Assembly (NCBI GenBank): GCA_903823115.1 | Contig: CAIJRN010000052.1 | Span: 28,285-92,284, forward strand | DNA length: 64,000 nt | Origin: an uncultured cyanobacterium | GTDB lineage: Bacteria > Cyanobacteriota > Cyanobacteriia > PCC-6307 > Cyanobiaceae | Reading direction: 5' to 3' | In this document: in pieces, positions 37,142 through 46,457 of the stretch | How positions within the stretch are numbered: the stretch's first letter is position 1 | Layout of the letters: each line of letters opens with the position of its first letter | The notes under the pieces: generated by a model | The model's database searches: none | The model's input: only the letters and a program-made list of their open reading frames with translations | Told to the model about the DNA's origin: nothing | Program-made: the position numbers and the translations under genes

Positions 37142-39772
37142 ATGACGACCACCCCCCTCTCCCCCGCCGAGCTGCTGCCCGCCTATCGCGCCGCCGCGGC
37201 CGAGCGTGAGGCCCTGGGGGTGCCGGCCCTGCCCCTGAGTGCAGCCCAGGCCCAGGCCCTCACCGAACTGCTGCAGCAGCCCCCCGCCGGCGAGGAGGCC
37301 TTCCTGCTGGAACTGCTGAGCGAGCGCATTCCGCCTGGGGTGGATGAGGCCGCCTACGTCAAGGCCACCTGGCTGAGCGCAGTCGCCCAGGGCAGCGCCA
37401 CCAGCCCCCTGGTGTCCCCCATCGCAGCGGTGCGGCTGCTGGCGACGATGATCGGCGGCTACAACGTCGCCGCCCTGATTGCCCTGCTGGCCAGCGCCGA
37501 TTCCACCATCGCCGCCGAAGCCGCCAGCGGCCTGAGCCGCACCCTGCTCGTCTACGACGCCTACAACGACGTGCTGGAACTGGCCGCCACCAACCCCTGG
37601 GCCAAGCAGGTGGTGGACAGCTGGGCGACAGCCGCATGGTTCACCGCCAAACCCCAGCTGCCGGCTGAGATCACGGTGACGGTGTTCAAGGTGGAGGGTG
37701 AAACCAACACCGACGATCTCTCCCCCGCCACCCACGCCACCACCCGCCCCGACATCCCCCTGCACGCCAACGCGATGCTGGAAACGCGGATGCCCGGCGG
37801 GCTGGAACTGATCGCCGAACTCAAGCAAAAGGGCCATCCCGTCGCCTACGTGGGCGATGTCGTCGGTACCGGCAGCTCGCGCAAATCCGCCATCAACTCG
37901 GTGCTGTGGCACACCGGCACCGACATCCCCCATGTGCCCAACAAGCGCAGTGGTGGTGTGATCCTGGGCGGCAAGATCGCGCCGATCTTCTTCAACACGG
38001 CCGAGGATTCCGGCGCCCTGCCGATCGAATGCGATGTCAGCGCTCTCAACTCCGGCGATGTGATCACGATCCGCCCCTACGACGGCACGATTGAACGGGC
38101 TGCCGGCGAAGCGAATGCCGGCGAGATCGTCGCCCAGTTCGAGCTCAAACCCAGCACCATCACCGATGAAGTGCGCGCCGGCGGCCGCATCCCGCTGCTG
38201 ATCGGTCGCTCGCTGACGGACAAGGTGCGCGCCCAGCTGGGCCTTCCCCCCAACGATCTGTTCATCCGCCCGGCCCCCCCCGCTGACAGCGCCAGGGGCT
38301 TCACCCTGGCCCAGAAAATGGTGGGCAAGGCCTGTGGCCTGGCCGGCGTGCGACCCGGCACCAGCTGCGAGCCGCTGATGACCACCGTCGGCTCCCAGGA
38401 CACCACCGGGCCGATGACCCGCGATGAGATGAAGGAGCTGGCCTGCCTGGGCTTCTCGGCGGACCTGGTGATGCAGAGCTTCTGCCACACCGCCGCCTAT
38501 CCCAAGCCGGTGGACCTCAGGACCCACGCCGAGCTGCCCGATTTCATCAGCTCCCGCGGCGGCGTCGCCCTGCGCCCCGGCGACGGCATCATCCACAGCT
38601 GGCTCAACCGCCTGCTGCTGCCCGACACCGTCGGCACCGGCGGCGACAGCCACACCCGCTTCCCGCTGGGCATCTCCTTCCCGGCCGGCTCGGGCCTGGT
38701 GGCCTTCGCCGCCGCCATCGGCGCCATGCCGCTGGACATGCCCGAATCGGTGCTGGTGAGGTTTTCAGGTCAACTGCAGCCGGGCATCACCCTGCGCGAT
38801 GTGGTCAACGCCATCCCCTATGTGGCGATCCAGCAGGGCCTGCTGACAGTGGCAAAAGCCGGCAAGAAAAACATCTTCTCCGGCCGGATCATGGAGATCG
38901 AAGGTCTACCCGATCTCAAACTGGAGCAGGCCTTTGAACTCACCGATGCCACCGCCGAACGCTCCTGCGCCGGCAGCACGATCAAGCTCTCGGTGGACAC
39001 CGTGAGCGAATACCTGCGCAGCAATGTGGCGCTGATGAAGAACATGATTGCCCGCGGCTACCAGGATGCCCGCACCCTGGCCCGCCGCATCAAGGCGATG
39101 GAGGCCTGGCTGGCCAAGCCGGTGCTGCTGGAGGCCGACAGCGATGCCGACTACGCCGCCGTGATCGACATCAACCTCGATGAACTCAAAGAACCGATCC
39201 TGGCCTGCCCCAATGACCCCGACAACGTCAAGCTGCTCTCAGAGGTGGCTGGAGCGCAGATCGATGAGGTGTTCATCGGCTCCTGCATGACCAACATCGG
39301 CCATTACCGCGCCGCCGCCAAGGTGCTGGAGGGCCAGGGTGCCAACACCGCCCAACTCTGGGTCTGCCCGCCCACCCGCATGGATGAGGAGATGCTGAAA
39401 GAGGAGGGCTACTACGCGATCTTCGAAGCCGCCGGCAGCCGTATGGAGATGCCCGGCTGCTCGCTCTGCATGGGCAACCAGGCCCGGGTGGAGGACAACA
39501 CCAGCGTGTTCTCCACCAGCACCCGCAACTTCAACAACCGCCTCGGCAATGGCGCCCAGGTGTATCTGGGCAGCGCCGAACTGGCGGCGGTCTGCGCCCA
39601 GCTGGGTCGCATCCCCTCCACGGAGGAGTATCTGGCGATCGCCGCGGCCAAGATCGATCCACTGGCCGATGAGCTCTACCGCTACCTCAACTTCGATCAG
39701 ATCGAAGGCTTTGAAGACAGCGGCCGGGTGGTGAGCGCCGAGGACGAGGCGAAAGTGCTGGCGGAGGTGTAG
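37142..39772 (+). CDS. acnB: Aconitate hydratase B
   Basis: An 876-aa AcnB that isomerises citrate to isocitrate. N-terminal HEAT-like region ('[30 protein letters not shown]'), the swivel domain ('[22 protein letters not shown]'), and the Fe-S catalytic core with '[21 protein letters not shown]', '[20 protein letters not shown]' and '[14 protein letters not shown]' (three cluster cysteines). Length is normal. ATG 37142 was chosen over an in-frame upstream codon. The last 68 bp are repeated almost exactly at 41089-41156, downstream of the J-domain gene, showing a past duplication. Confidence 0.97.
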   Translation: MTTTPLSPAELLPAYRAAAAEREALGVPALPLSAAQAQALTELLQQPPAGEEAFLLELLSERIPPGVDEAAYVKATWLSAVAQGSATSPLVSPIAAVRLLATMIGGYNVAALIALLASADSTIAAEAASGLSRTLLVYDAYNDVLELAATNPWAKQVVDSWATAAWFTAKPQLPAEITVTVFKVEGETNTDDLSPATHATTRPDIPLHANAMLETRMPGGLELIAELKQKGHPVAYVGDVVGTGSSRKSAINSVLWHTGTDIPHVPNKRSGGVILGGKIAPIFFNTAEDSGALPIECDVSALNSGDVITIRPYDGTIERAAGEANAGEIVAQFELKPSTITDEVRAGGRIPLLIGRSLTDKVRAQLGLPPNDLFIRPAPPADSARGFTLAQKMVGKACGLAGVRPGTSCEPLMTTVGSQDTTGPMTRDEMKELACLGFSADLVMQSFCHTAAYPKPVDLRTHAELPDFISSRGGVALRPGDGIIHSWLNRLLLPDTVGTGGDSHTRFPLGISFPAGSGLVAFAAAIGAMPLDMPESVLVRFSGQLQPGITLRDVVNAIPYVAIQQGLLTVAKAGKKNIFSGRIMEIEGLPDLKLEQAFELTDATAERSCAGSTIKLSVDTVSEYLRSNVALMKNMIARGYQDARTLARRIKAMEAWLAKPVLLEADSDADYAAVIDINLDELKEPILACPNDPDNVKLLSEVAGAQIDEVFIGSCMTNIGHYRAAAKVLEGQGANTAQLWVCPPTRMDEEMLKEEGYYAIFEAAGSRMEMPGCSLCMGNQARVEDNTSVFSTSTRNFNNRLGNGAQVYLGSAELAAVCAQLGRIPSTEEYLAIAAAKIDPLADELYRYLNFDQIEGFEDSGRVVSAEDEAKVLAEV

Positions 39773-39787
39773 GCGACCAGCCGATCC

Positions 39788-40585
39788 TCAACGGGCCATC
39801 AGCAGCCGGTAGGCGGCATCCAGACGCAAAAAGGCCTCGGCATCACCGCCCAGGTCGGGATGGTGGTTCTTGGCCAGCTGTCGGTAGGTGCGCTTGATCA
39901 GGTCCCGGCTGGCGCCGGCCTCCAGGCCCAGCAGCCGAAGCGCCTCGCCGCGCGGATCGGGCGGCGCTGGCTTCCGCTTCGGCCTGGCGCCTGCGGAGGG
40001 ACCATCGGTGGGGTCGCCGGTGGCGCTGTGGTTCGCGGTGCGCGTACCCCGGCGCTGTTCTCCCCTCTCCAGCCGTCGCCGCAGCTCCACCACCACCCGC
40101 AACGGTTCCTCGCTCAGCCACTCGCTCGCCCGCGGGCCGTAGAGGGCGAAGGCGGCGCGCACCGCCCAACGGCTGCGGCTGTGGGGCCCCCGCAGAGCAG
40201 CCTCCAGCTCGGCGCCGAGACCGGCCTGTTGCCGATTGAGCCCCTCCTCCAGGCTGAGGGCGGGGTTCCAGGCCTGGGCGCGCAGCTCCTCCACCAGGCC
40301 CCGCAGGCCCCCGGGCGGGCCGATCCGCAACCCGGACCAGCCGGGATGGCGGGCCATGGCCTGCCCCCAGCGCTCCACCAGCTGGGAGGTGATGGTGGGC
40401 GCCGCCCCGTTGCTGACCCGGCTGCCACCGTCCTGGGGGCGGGGCTGCCGCAATTGCTCCAGCTGCTGGCGCAGTTGGCGCACCTCCCGGTGCAGGGACG
40501 CGTTCTCAGCCAGTAGACCGTCCAGATTGGCGGTGACCGGCTGGCGGCCAGGACCTGGCCGCCAGCGGCGGGGATCAAAACCCAT
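39788..40585 (-). CDS. J-domain (DnaJ-like) protein
   Basis: A 265-aa protein with a J-domain at the C-terminus: 'EALRLLGLEAGASRDLIKRTYRQLAKNHHPDLGGDAEAFLRLDAAYRLL' including the HPD triad. The N-terminal part starts with a coiled coil ('LLAENASLHREVRQLRQQLEQLR') and a middle domain of unknown type. J-domain proteins stimulate DnaK ATPase; a C-terminal J-domain with a coiled-coil front is common in cyanobacteria-specific members. It is convergent with acnB (15 bp apart) and divergent from the broken radical-SAM fragment. Confidence 0.85.
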   Translation of the reverse strand: MGFDPRRWRPGPGRQPVTANLDGLLAENASLHREVRQLRQQLEQLRQPRPQDGGSRVSNGAAPTITSQLVERWGQAMARHPGWSGLRIGPPGGLRGLVEELRAQAWNPALSLEEGLNRQQAGLGAELEAALRGPHSRSRWAVRAAFALYGPRASEWLSEEPLRVVVELRRRLERGEQRRGTRTANHSATGDPTDGPSAGARPKRKPAPPDPRGEALRLLGLEAGASRDLIKRTYRQLAKNHHPDLGGDAEAFLRLDAAYRLLMAR

Positions 40586-40702
40586 CCGGACCGCCCCGAG
40601 GACCAGGTGAATCCCATTGTGGTGGAAGCCCCCGCGGCCGCCGCTCAGCGGCGCCGGAAGGGCCCAGGGCTCCAGAAGCTGGAGGCTGATCCCGGTACCC
40701 CC

Positions 40703-41086
40703 TGAACCAGGAAACCCTGCGGTTCAAGCCCGCCGTGCCCGAGCCCGGCCCACGGTGCTGGCCTTCCCCAGCACCTACGCGGTGGGGCATCACCAGCCTG
40801 GGGGATCAGCTCGTGTGGGCCACCCTCGCCCGCCGCGCCGATCTCGATGTGCGCCGCCTGTTCACCGACCAGGGCGACCCGGCGCACCGCGATCCCGAGC
40901 TGGTCCGCCTCTCCCTCAGCTGGGAGCTGGATGGCCCGGAGTTGCTGGATCTGCTCGAACGCCAGCGCATCCCCCTTTGGAGCCACCAGCGCGGCGGGCG
41001 CGATCCGATCGTCTTCGGCGGCGAACCGGTGCTCACCGCCAATCCCGAACCGCTGGCCCCCTTCCTCAATGTGGTGCCGCTCGGCG
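40703..41086 (+). pseudogene. 5' fragment of the radical-SAM gene, frameshifted
   Basis: This segment repeats the first ~130 codons of the intact radical-SAM gene at 43483-45147 with roughly 90% nucleotide identity (for example 'LARRADLDVRRLFTDQGDP' is identical). It is broken: an 11-bp stretch after 'cccgagcccgg' is missing, an extra g occurs in 'gtggggcatc', and the copy stops abruptly where the acnB tail begins. Upstream, an open stretch from about 40619 (GTG, 'VVEAPAAAAQRRRKG') looks like the natural N-terminus that the intact copy lacks, also out of frame. It cannot make a functional protein. Confidence 0.88.
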
Positions 41087-41088
41087 TC

Positions 41089-41156
41089 AAGGCTTTGAAG
41101 ACAGCGGCCGGGTGGTGAGCGCCGAGGAAGAGGCGAAAGTGCTGGCGGAGGTGTAG
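41089..41156 (+). pseudogene. Duplicate of the acnB 3' end (22 codons)
   Basis: A 68-bp copy of acnB positions 39705-39772, with one mismatch (gaggaagagg for gaggacgagg), ending at the same tag stop. It is joined directly to the broken radical-SAM fragment. It has no start or remaining acnB sequence. Its position shows that the DNA to its right once followed a second acnB copy or was brought in on a fragment carrying that end. Confidence 0.9.
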
Positions 41157-41177
41157 CCGAACCGGGGCAGCCAGCCT

Positions 41178-42872
41178 CTAGGGATTGGCCAAGAACTCAG
41201 GATAGAGCTGACGCCAGAATCCACAGAAATGGGCCGCATCCGCATCGTGCAAGGCTGAACGCTTCGGCACCAGCAGCATCACATCATCCTTGCCGGAGTT
41301 GTATACCGGCCAGGCAGGTAGCCCCTTGGCCATAGGCACACCCTGAGTCGCAAAACTCGCAACCAATGCCTGCATCTGGCCTGCCAGGAGCTGGGAATCG
41401 GCAGGCAGATCAGGGGCATCCATACGCTTGGTATTGGAGAGATTGGGGAACAGATAATTGAGCGCAGCTGAATGCACGGCGCCAAAGTCCATGCCGGGAT
41501 CAGGCTTGGCAGCAATGCCGACGCCAAGCACCAACGCCTTGGGATCAGCAAATTCAAACTGATAAATCGGCACCTTGGCAAAACGCCGAAAAGCGCTGGC
41601 GGTATGCAAGTAGAGACAGTTGTTGATGCCCACCGCCGGGTTGTAGTGAGACATCACCGAACCGACCTGCTCCGGCGCCCGCTGCGGATCCTGCAGCGGG
41701 AAACGAGCCAGAATCTGCTGCGGCCGATCTTCGTTGATCTGATCAGGTGTATAGCCGTACTTGCCAATCAGTCTTTGCTTGTAGTTCCCCGCAGTCACCA
41801 CCCGCGCAGGGTCCTGGGACTGCTGGTCGTAGCCGATATAAAGCCGTAGCTCATCCCTTGCCCCACCCATCAACAACGGCACCTTCATCACCTGACCATT
41901 GCGCAGCGCATCCCGAACGGTGCGCGGCGTGGCCTGGACAGCCCCGATCGAGGGGCCAAACGACATGGTCTTGCCTGCCGTCACCTCGCCACCGACCTGT
42001 ACCAGGCGCTGCACCGGGATGCGGCGTAAGCAGGCCAGGGCGTCGCCGACCTTGTCACAGCCCAGCCTGGCCGCGATCGGCAGACCCACCTCTTGCTCAT
42101 AGGTCTGCACCGAAGGCAAGGAAGCCAGGCAGCCGCCACTGATCACCAGCGCCTGATGAAAGAGACCTCGTGACAGCTCGGGTGCGGCGAGATGCATGCA
42201 GATTGAACCCGCCCCGGCCGACTCTCCACCCAGGGTGACGTTGGCCGGATCACCACCGAAGGCGGCAATGTTGCTCTGGACCCAGCGCAGGGCCTGCCGC
42301 TGATCCAGCAGGCCCAGGTTGCCATTGGTGGCCGAATCAAAGGCTGGATGGGGCATGAACCCCAGCACCCCGAGCCGATAGTTGAAGCTCACCACCACCA
42401 CGCCCTGCCTGGCCAGGGCATCGAGCCGATAGAGATTGGAGCCACCGCCCACGAAGGCACCGCCGTGGATCCAGACCAGCACCGGCAATCGCCGCCCGAC
42501 AGGACGCCGCTGCGGCACACTCACATTGATGCTGAGGCAGTCTTCAGCGTTGCTGGCCTCGGTGAGATTGAACCGTGCCTCCTGGGGACAGGCGGGCCCG
42601 AAGGCGCTGGCATCGCGCAACCCGGACCAACCTTTGGCGGGTAGCGGCAAGGTCCAGCGCTTGTCTGCCGCCGTGGAGGCGGCGTAGGGAATGCCGCGGA
42701 ATTCGATCACGTCGTGACGCCGCACGCCGCGCAGCCATCCCTGCTCGAGCTTCACCTTGGCGGGCTGATTCAGCAGCGGCTCCATGCCCCCCTTGGCCCG
42801 GGCGACCTGGGGAGGAAGCAGGGCCAGCGAGGGAAGGGCCAGGCCCAGACTCAACCAGGCCATGGCTTGCAT
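41178..42872 (-). CDS. Type-B carboxylesterase/lipase, exported
   Basis: A 564-aa alpha/beta-hydrolase from ATG 42872 (MQAMAWLSLGLALPSLALL), with a Sec signal peptide ending near 'VARA'. Carboxylesterase type-B motifs are clear: 'EFRGIPYAAS', 'EDCLSINVSVP', 'VLVWIHGGAFVGGGSNLY' (oxyanion hole), the nucleophile elbow 'VTLGGESAGAG', and a late His in 'FGAVHSAALNYLF'. It would hydrolyse esters in the periplasm or outside. Codon and base use look less GC-biased than neighbours, and the gene sits just inside a recombination scar, so horizontal acquisition is plausible. The ORF track's longer N-terminus comes from an 18-bp tandem repeat in front of the gene. Confidence 0.9.
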   Translation of the reverse strand: MQAMAWLSLGLALPSLALLPPQVARAKGGMEPLLNQPAKVKLEQGWLRGVRRHDVIEFRGIPYAASTAADKRWTLPLPAKGWSGLRDASAFGPACPQEARFNLTEASNAEDCLSINVSVPQRRPVGRRLPVLVWIHGGAFVGGGSNLYRLDALARQGVVVVSFNYRLGVLGFMPHPAFDSATNGNLGLLDQRQALRWVQSNIAAFGGDPANVTLGGESAGAGSICMHLAAPELSRGLFHQALVISGGCLASLPSVQTYEQEVGLPIAARLGCDKVGDALACLRRIPVQRLVQVGGEVTAGKTMSFGPSIGAVQATPRTVRDALRNGQVMKVPLLMGGARDELRLYIGYDQQSQDPARVVTAGNYKQRLIGKYGYTPDQINEDRPQQILARFPLQDPQRAPEQVGSVMSHYNPAVGINNCLYLHTASAFRRFAKVPIYQFEFADPKALVLGVGIAAKPDPGMDFGAVHSAALNYLFPNLSNTKRMDAPDLPADSQLLAGQMQALVASFATQGVPMAKGLPAWPVYNSGKDDVMLLVPKRSALHDADAAHFCGFWRQLYPEFLANP

Positions 42873-42882
42873 TCGTAACAGC

Positions 42883-42928
42883 ACAGCCTTTCTTGTCTGG
42901 ACAGCCTTTCTTGTCTGGACAGCCTTTC
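42883..42928. repeat. 18-bp tandem repeat (2.5 copies) at the esterase 5' end
   Basis: The unit acagcctttcttgtctgg is present twice exactly and a third time for 10 bp. It lies 10 bp upstream of the ATG I chose for the esterase; read in frame it would encode repeated 'RKAVQT'. It could be N-terminal coding sequence from a GTG at 42938 or leader DNA. Slippage here could change the leader length. Confidence 0.9.
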
Positions 42929-43109
42929 GCAACACCACAATCTTCTCGACGATTTCACTCGGTCTAGCAAGCTAGCCCAGTCCGTACCCACGGCTCCTGC
43001 ACCAACGCCTGCAACGTCCACAACCACTGGCTCCGTGGCCACCCCCTTTTTTTGTCAATCTCTGGAGATCACGTCTGCCAAGATCAATCCCCTGGCTATC
43101 GGATCAGCC

Positions 43110-43499
43110 ATGTTTGAGAATCCATGCCACATCCTGGAGCAGGTGTTTGCAGCCCTTGATCGCCGGGATGCCGACGCCATCGTCGAGCTGATGGCAGCCG
43201 ATGTGGTTCTGGTGGATGAAATCAGCCGCCGCTGGCTCAAGGGCCGCGACGAGGTCGCCGACCAGCTCCGCACCATGCTGGCGGCCACCTCCAGCGTGAA
43301 CAGCCGCCTCAGCGATCTGCACAGCCGCCCCCTGGGCAGCGACGCTGTGCTGGTGACCGGCTGGCTGGATCAGCGCTACTGCCTCGACGGCCAGGACCAG
43401 ACCATCACGGCACCCTTGAGTGCCTGCCTGGAAGCCGAACAGGGCGGATGGCGGTTGGTGAGCCTGCACGCCGTGCCGCTGGTTGAGAATCAGAACTGA
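43110..43499 (+). CDS. NTF2-like (SnoaL/DUF4440-type) protein
   Basis: A 129-aa protein from ATG 43110 (MFENPCHILEQVFAALDRRD). The pattern 'FAALDRRDADAIVELMAADVVLVDEISRRWLKGRDEVADQL' and 'GWRLVSLHAVPL' is that of a SnoaL/DUF4440 cone-shaped alpha+beta domain, often a small isomerase/hydrolase or ligand-binding protein. No catalytic residues can be assigned. It lies between the esterase and the intact radical-SAM gene, within the rearranged interval, and its 3' end overlaps the annotated radical-SAM start by 17 bp. The 237 bp between it and the esterase holds the tandem repeat and a T-run, nothing else. Confidence 0.8.
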   Translation: MFENPCHILEQVFAALDRRDADAIVELMAADVVLVDEISRRWLKGRDEVADQLRTMLAATSSVNSRLSDLHSRPLGSDAVLVTGWLDQRYCLDGQDQTITAPLSACLEAEQGGWRLVSLHAVPLVENQN

Positions 43500-45147
43500 T
43501 CCCCCCTTCCCTGGTCCTCCGCGCCTGAATCAGGAAACCCTGCTGTTCGAGCCCGCCGTCCCCGAGCCCGGCGCCCTGCGCACGGTGCTGGCCTTCCCCA
43601 GCACCTACTCGGTGGGCATCACCAGCCTGGGCTACCAGGTGGTGTGGGCCACGCTCGCCCGCCGCGCCGATCTCGATGTGCGCCGCCTGTTCACCGACCA
43701 GGGCGACCCAGGACACCGCGATCCCGAGCTGTTCGGCCTCTCCCTCAGCTGGGAACTGGATGGCCCGGTGTTGCTGGATCTGCTCGAACGCCAGCGCATC
43801 CCGCTGTGGAGCCACCAGCGCGGCGATGGTGATCCGATCGTCTTCGGCGGCGGTCCGGTGCTCACCGCCAATCCCGAACCGCTGGCCCCCTTCTTTGATG
43901 TGGTGCTGCTCGGCGATGGTGAGCAGCTGCTGCCCGCCTTCATCGATGCCCTGCTGGCGCGGCGCGGCGCCCCCCGTTCCGAGCGGCTGCACGCCCTGGC
44001 CCAGGTGCCCGGCGTCTATGTTCCGGCCCTGTATGCGCCGCGCTACAGCCCCGCCGGCGAACTGCTGGCGGTCGAACCGCTGCAGGCCACGATTCCAGCC
44101 ACCGTGACCAAGCAGACCTGGCGGGGCAACACCCTCAGCCACTCGACGGTGATCACGCCGGAGGCGGCCTGGCCCTCGATCCACATGGTGGAGGTGGCCC
44201 GCAGCTGCCCGGAACTCTGCCGCTTCTGCCTGGCCAGCTACCTCACCCTGCCGTTTCGCACCGCCTCCCTCGACGACGGCCTGATCCCGGCGGTGGAGAC
44301 CGGCCTCAAGGCCACCCAACGGCTGGGCCTGCTGGGTGCTTCCGTCACCCAGCACCCCCAGTTCGCCGACCTGCTGAGCTGGCTCGATCAGGACCGCTTC
44401 GAGGGCACCCGGGTGAGCGTCAGCTCGGTGCGGGCCGCCACGGTCACGCCGCAACTGGCCCAGATCCTGAGCAAGCGAGGCAGCAAATCGCTGACGATCG
44501 CGATCGAGAGCGGCAGCGAGCGCCTGCGCCGGGTGGTGAATAAAAAGCTCAGCAACGAGGAGATCTTCGCCGCCGCCCGCTACGCCAAGGAAGGCGGCCT
44601 CAGCGCCCTGAAGCTCTACGGCATGGCCGGATTGCCGACGGAGGAGGAGGCGGACATCGAGGCCACCGCCGAGCTGCTGCTCTCGCTCAAGCGGTCCGTG
44701 CCGGGCCTGCGCCTGAGCCTGGGGGTGAGCACCTTCGTGCCCAAGGCCCACACACCCTTCCAATGGCAAGGGGTGCGGCCGGAAGCCGAGAAGCGGCTCA
44801 AGGGGCTGGCCAAACGCCTGAAGCCCAAAGGCATCGAGCTGCGTCCCGAAAGCTACGGCTGGAGCGTGATCCAGGCCCTGATTTCCCGCAGCGATCGTCG
44901 CCTGGCACCGGTGATCGCCGCCGCCCGCGGCCAGCACGAAAGCCTGGGGGGCTGGAAAAAGGCCTACCGGGCCGTGCTCGCCGGTGACGCCCCCCTGATC
45001 GATCCGGCCCAGTCGGTGCTGCCACCCCCCTGGGAGCAGGTGGTGCATGACACCTGGAGCGACCAGCGGGTGCTGCCCTGGGAGCATCTGGAAGGGCCCC
45101 TACCCAAGGCCACCCTCGCCGGCCATCGCCGCGAAGCCCTGGCCTGA
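43483..45147 (+). CDS. B12-binding-type radical-SAM protein (start uncertain)
   Basis: An ORF of 554 aa with an N-terminal 'VLAFPSTYSVGITSLGYQVVW' domain (B12-binding-like, no DxHxxG cobalamin motif seen) and a radical-SAM core with 'SCPELCRFCLASY' (CxxxCxxC), 'LGASVTQHPQFADLLSWL' and 'GLSALKLYGMAGLPTEEEADI'. It belongs to a family of uncharacterised cyanobacterial radical-SAM proteins related to methylthiotransferase/TIGR03960-like enzymes. There is no ATG at the front: the frame opens at TTG 43483 inside the preceding gene, with GTG 43585 as another option. The broken copy at 40.7 kb keeps upstream coding-like sequence that is absent here, so this copy may have lost its original start in the rearrangement. 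Confidence 0.8.
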   Translation: MRIRTDPPFPGPPRLNQETLLFEPAVPEPGALRTVLAFPSTYSVGITSLGYQVVWATLARRADLDVRRLFTDQGDPGHRDPELFGLSLSWELDGPVLLDLLERQRIPLWSHQRGDGDPIVFGGGPVLTANPEPLAPFFDVVLLGDGEQLLPAFIDALLARRGAPRSERLHALAQVPGVYVPALYAPRYSPAGELLAVEPLQATIPATVTKQTWRGNTLSHSTVITPEAAWPSIHMVEVARSCPELCRFCLASYLTLPFRTASLDDGLIPAVETGLKATQRLGLLGASVTQHPQFADLLSWLDQDRFEGTRVSVSSVRAATVTPQLAQILSKRGSKSLTIAIESGSERLRRVVNKKLSNEEIFAAARYAKEGGLSALKLYGMAGLPTEEEADIEATAELLLSLKRSVPGLRLSLGVSTFVPKAHTPFQWQGVRPEAEKRLKGLAKRLKPKGIELRPESYGWSVIQALISRSDRRLAPVIAAARGQHESLGGWKKAYRAVLAGDAPLIDPAQSVLPPPWEQVVHDTWSDQRVLPWEHLEGPLPKATLAGHRREALA

Positions 45148-45162
45148 GCCTGGTCCGGCCTT

Positions 45163-46446
45163 TCAGGTCAGTTCAGGCTCAGGCCGCGCCGCCATGCGCA
45201 GCCCCACCAGCAACACCCAGCCGGCGATGTTGATGCGGCTGTCATAGAAAGGAATGTCGGTGGCGTGCAGGCACACCAGCACCAGCACCGAGGCCCACCA
45301 GGCACGCTCGAACGCCGCCGCCGCCAGCATGCCCTGGCGGGCTGAGCGCCAGAGCAGCCAGAGCACCAGGCCCACCACCAGGATCGCCACCGGCAGACCA
45401 TGGCTGAGCGCCAGGTCGATCGGCAGATTGTGGGGATGGCCGTGCCAATGGCCGGTGCGCAGGGGGTAAATGAGGCTGAAGGCGGCTGCTCCCCAGCCCA
45501 GCCAGGGCCGCTCGCCGATCAGGCCGATGGCGACCTGCCACTGGGCCAGGCGGGTCACGGCCAGGGGGCGGTGACCGGCGAACTGGAGATCGCTGAGCCG
45601 GCCCCAGATCGCCTCCGGCACCAGGGCGCGGGCGGGATGCTGCAGCAGCTCCGGCACCCAGGCCACGCTGGCCGCGGCCAGGATCAACACCGCCACGGCC
45701 AGGATCGGCAGCAGCCAGAACCAGCTGGCGGGCCCCACCACCAGCGGCAGCGCCAGCAGCAGGGCGCCCCAGGCATTGCGCGAATCCGTCAGGAAGATCG
45801 CCGCCACCACAGCGGCCGCCAGCACCAGGGCGACCCCTCTCAACCAACGGGCCAGGCCGGGCTGCAGTAGGGCCGCCAGGGCGAAGGGCCAGGCCAGGGC
45901 CAGCCAGGAGCCGGCAATGTTGGCGTAATCAAACAGGCCCGCCAGCCGACCGGGCGGATTGCCGCCGGCATGCAGATGCCAGATGATCAGCCCTCCCAAC
46001 TGCTGGAAGGGCCCGCTCCAGCCCCACCACAACTGGCCGAGCCCGGTGACGATCACCGGCACCGTGCCCGAGAGCAGCAGCAGGCCGATGCGGCGACGGG
46101 CCGCGGCGCTGGCCAGGTAGGGCTGGAAGCCCCAGAAAGCCCAGAAGAACGGCAGCCAATTGCCCATGCCGACCCAGGCCAGCCAGCCACTGCTGGCCTG
46201 GCTGCAGCCCAGCAGCATCAGAATCGACACCACCAGCAGCACCAGATTCAGCCGATCCTCGAAGGGCGAACGGCGGCCGCGGCTGCCGAAGATCAGGGCC
46301 GCCAACAACGGGATGGCCGCCAGGAAGGCACTGCTGGCCACCAACAGCATCCCCAGCTGAAAACAGCGCCAGCCGAAGGGAGTGGCCTGGGGCGGCCGAT
46401 GGGCCAGCAGGCGTTGATCGAGAGCTGGTGGAACGCTCAGAGCCAT
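45163..46446 (-). CDS. O-antigen ligase/polymerase-like (Wzy_C) membrane protein
   Basis: About 427 aa from ATG 46446 (MALSVPPALDQRLL); TTG 46461 is the track start. It has some 10-12 membrane helices and the conserved periplasmic segment typical of the Wzy_C/O-antigen ligase family: 'FDYANIAGSWLALAWPFAL', 'IFLTDSRNAWGALLLALPL', and 'RLAQWQVAIGLIGERPWLGWG' ... 'HPHNLPIDLALSHGLP'. It could ligate O-antigen to lipid A-core, or be the IctB-like homologue of the same family. It follows purU on the minus strand with an 11-bp gap. Confidence 0.82.
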   Translation of the reverse strand: MALSVPPALDQRLLAHRPPQATPFGWRCFQLGMLLVASSAFLAAIPLLAALIFGSRGRRSPFEDRLNLVLLVVSILMLLGCSQASSGWLAWVGMGNWLPFFWAFWGFQPYLASAAARRRIGLLLLSGTVPVIVTGLGQLWWGWSGPFQQLGGLIIWHLHAGGNPPGRLAGLFDYANIAGSWLALAWPFALAALLQPGLARWLRGVALVLAAAVVAAIFLTDSRNAWGALLLALPLVVGPASWFWLLPILAVAVLILAAASVAWVPELLQHPARALVPEAIWGRLSDLQFAGHRPLAVTRLAQWQVAIGLIGERPWLGWGAAAFSLIYPLRTGHWHGHPHNLPIDLALSHGLPVAILVVGLVLWLLWRSARQGMLAAAAFERAWWASVLVLVCLHATDIPFYDSRINIAGWVLLVGLRMAARPEPELT

Positions 46447-46457
46447 CTCGTTCCGGC

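Noticed and set aside
36731-38653. 640-aa minus-strand ORF opposite acnB
   Set aside because: Shadow with Gly/Gln-rich translation.
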